Part shown: positions 15,334 through 16,080 of the stretch, in pieces | Position numbering within the stretch: position 1 is the first letter of the stretch | How the letters are laid out: each line of letters starts with the position of its first letter | From: Sedimentisphaerales bacterium | GTDB lineage: Bacteria; Planctomycetota; Phycisphaerae; Sedimentisphaerales; SG8-4 | Direction of reading: 5' to 3' | Assembly: GCA_016932895.1 (NCBI GenBank) | Contig: JAFGCA010000806.1 | Coordinates: 1-16,080 of the forward strand | Length of the DNA: 16,080 bases | Notes under the pieces: generated by a model | Databases searched by the model: none | What the model was told of the DNA's origin: nothing | Seen by the model: only the letters and a program-made list of their open reading frames with translations | Made by a program: the position numbers and the translations under genes

Positions 15334-15950
15334 CTACTGCTCTGGTCGCCGTCTGTGCGGTTAGATGAGTTTCGCTGTCACATCACGCCAAGCGTGTCGG
15401 GGGACAGAGTTTCCCTGAACCGTACCCAGAGGGACCCTGCCCTTCGACCCCCATAAAGTACATCAAGACGCCCTGAAGTGCCAGCGGGAGAAGCTTTAGC
15501 GACCCGCAAACCCGTCCGTGAGGGGCACGCCCACTCAGAGGCGCGGGGGCAGGCGCCGGCAGTCGACCAGCCTCAGACTGGGCAGCGAAGACTCCGCATC
15601 TCGCGCTTGTACCTGCTCATCCGAGTGTCTGTGCCTGGACCACGCACAACAAGAAAGACGGTCCGGTTCTTGCCCCCTCCCTCTTTGATTAGCCCTAGTG
15701 CCTCCAAGTGTACTCGCCGTTACCACCGTTCAACACTATGCCGGTTCGCTCGACTAAGGTTGACGGCTTTAGCGGTCTAAGTTGGGTTTGCGGCAGTCGG
15801 GTCTTGTCCGAGATCCAAGATTCCCATGGCCTTGCGGCTCCGATTCGCCGAACGGAGCAACGTCTGCCGGGAGCGCTACGGAGCCTGGTCGGCAGCGCAC
15901 CAGGGAAAGCGCAGCCTTGCCCGTCACCCCCTCCCCGTGACACAAAAACC
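15334..15950. other. About 620 bases without a recognisable gene
   Basis: Open frames on both strands here are Arg/Pro/Ser-rich and match nothing I know. No tRNA cloverleaf, no long inverted repeat and no tandem array is seen. A small inverted repeat (CACGC-CAA-GCGTG) lies at about 15386-15398, and a GGGGACAGAG...CCCTG stretch at 15399-15450 has short irregular repeats. The region separates the leftward operon from the rightward gene at the right edge, so promoters for both may lie here. I cannot point to a strong one for the operon. Confidence 0.5.
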
Positions 15951-15956
15951 TTATAT
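15951..15956 (+). promoter_or_regulatory. Possible -10 element for the right-edge gene
   Basis: TTATAT lies 38 bases before the ATG at 15994, in an A-rich context (CACAAAAACCTTATAT). It matches TATAAT at four of six positions. No good -35 hexamer is found 16-18 bases upstream, where the sequence is C-rich. Transcription starting about 7 bases downstream would begin right at the hairpin 15963-15983. Confidence 0.3.
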
Positions 15957-15962
15957 CCCAGG

Positions 15963-15983
15963 CCTCGCGAAGGCCCCGCGAGG
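15963..15983 (+). promoter_or_regulatory. Hairpin covering the ribosome-binding site of the right-edge gene
   Basis: CCTCGCG (15963-15969) and CGCGAGG (15977-15983) form a perfect GC-rich 7-bp stem with a 7-base loop. The right arm contains GAGG of the Shine-Dalgarno sequence GAGGTGA (15980-15986), placed 7 bases before the ATG at 15994. In RNA this would hide the ribosome site and hold translation down unless the stem is opened. The structure is seen in the sequence. The regulatory effect is inferred. Confidence 0.45.
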
Positions 15984-15993
15984 TGATCAAAAC

Positions 15994-16080
15994 ATGGGAA
16001 GGCCTTTTAAGTGCAAGTACTGTCGCGGGACCCGCACACGTTCGAAGGGGACTCGGGCCACTGCTGCGGGGCCGCGGCGA
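15994..16080 (+). CDS. Zinc-ribbon protein, N-terminal fragment (cut by window end)
   Basis: The frame starts ATG at 15994 with a strong ribosome site (GAGGTGA) and is open to the window end: MGRPFKCKYCRGTRTRSKG and onward, 29 residues. The CKYC pair followed by a basic stretch is the first half of a two-knuckle zinc ribbon, as found at the start of some transposase-associated and nucleic-acid-binding proteins. The second Cys pair would lie beyond the window. It is the only supported plus-strand gene and is divergent from the defence operon. Whether it is a transposase, a regulator or another zinc-binding protein cannot be told from this piece. Confidence 0.6.
   Translation, partial: MGRPFKCKYCRGTRTRSKGTRATAAGPRR

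Noticed and set aside
15399..15450. GGGGACAGAGTTTCCCTG ... AGGGACCCTG stretch as a REP-like or transposon end
   Set aside because: The repeats are short and irregular, do not pair into a good stem, and no second copy was seen in the window.
15478..15780. Plus-strand frame that faintly suggested the end of a group II intron or other reverse transcriptase (LRISRLYLLIRVS...TTRKTVRF)
   Set aside because: The similarity is limited to a few scattered residues. There is no YxDD-type motif, no maturase or intron RNA features, and the rest of the frame is low-information Arg/Ser/Pro sequence.
1..16080. CRISPR array, tRNA or rRNA genes
   Set aside because: No regularly spaced repeats, cloverleaf patterns with a CCA-type end, or rRNA signature stretches were seen by reading both strands.

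Overview
The window reads as part of a bacterial accessory (defence-island) region from a high-GC genome. Starts are mostly ATG with clear Shine-Dalgarno sites (AGGTGA, GGAGG, AAGG), several genes overlap by the ATGA arrangement, and the proteins are of bacterial type. I cannot assign a phylum with confidence. Planctomycetota-like or other high-GC environmental bacteria are possible, judged only from the style of the small HTH proteins, the protease-like relic and the zinc-ribbon protein. No rRNA, tRNA or CRISPR array was seen.

Almost everything is on the minus strand, so transcription runs from right to left. From 15102 down to 1712 lies a tightly packed set of seven genes. In order they are a SNF2-type helicase with a C-terminal DUF3883 domain (resembling DrmD of class 1 DISARM), a UvrD/Rep-type SF1 helicase, a DUF1156-type DNA methyltransferase with zinc-binding Cys pairs, a TIGR04255-family protein, two small companions, and a DUF499 P-loop ATPase. 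The gaps are 14, -4, 40, -4, -4 and 14 bases. The gene set is that of a restriction-like anti-phage system: DNA modification, two DNA-translocating motors and a large AAA-type ATPase. From memory, not checked here, DUF499/DUF1156/helicase operons have been reported as restriction-like defence systems. The combination seen here, with a UvrD helicase and a TIGR04255 three-gene cassette nested in the middle, is not one I can name.

Left of the operon (1711-1462) is a startless relic that looks like the end of a trypsin-like serine protease. Next come two clearly paralogous AlpA/excisionase-type helix-turn-helix genes (1445-894 and 888-571), a stretch with a possible third HTH relic, a possible 53-residue ORF (283-122), and an AT-rich edge with small repeats and palindromes.

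Right of the operon (15330-15139) is a short ORF whose beginning looks like the N-terminus of a type I restriction HsdR subunit and then decays. About 620 bases follow with no recognisable gene. At the right edge a plus-strand gene begins (15994 onward) that encodes a CxxC zinc-ribbon protein, and its ribosome-binding site lies inside a hairpin. The relics on both flanks and the HTH pair suggest an island that has exchanged defence modules repeatedly. The methyltransferase has a clear GC drop over its catalytic core, which suggests the same kind of exchange within the gene.
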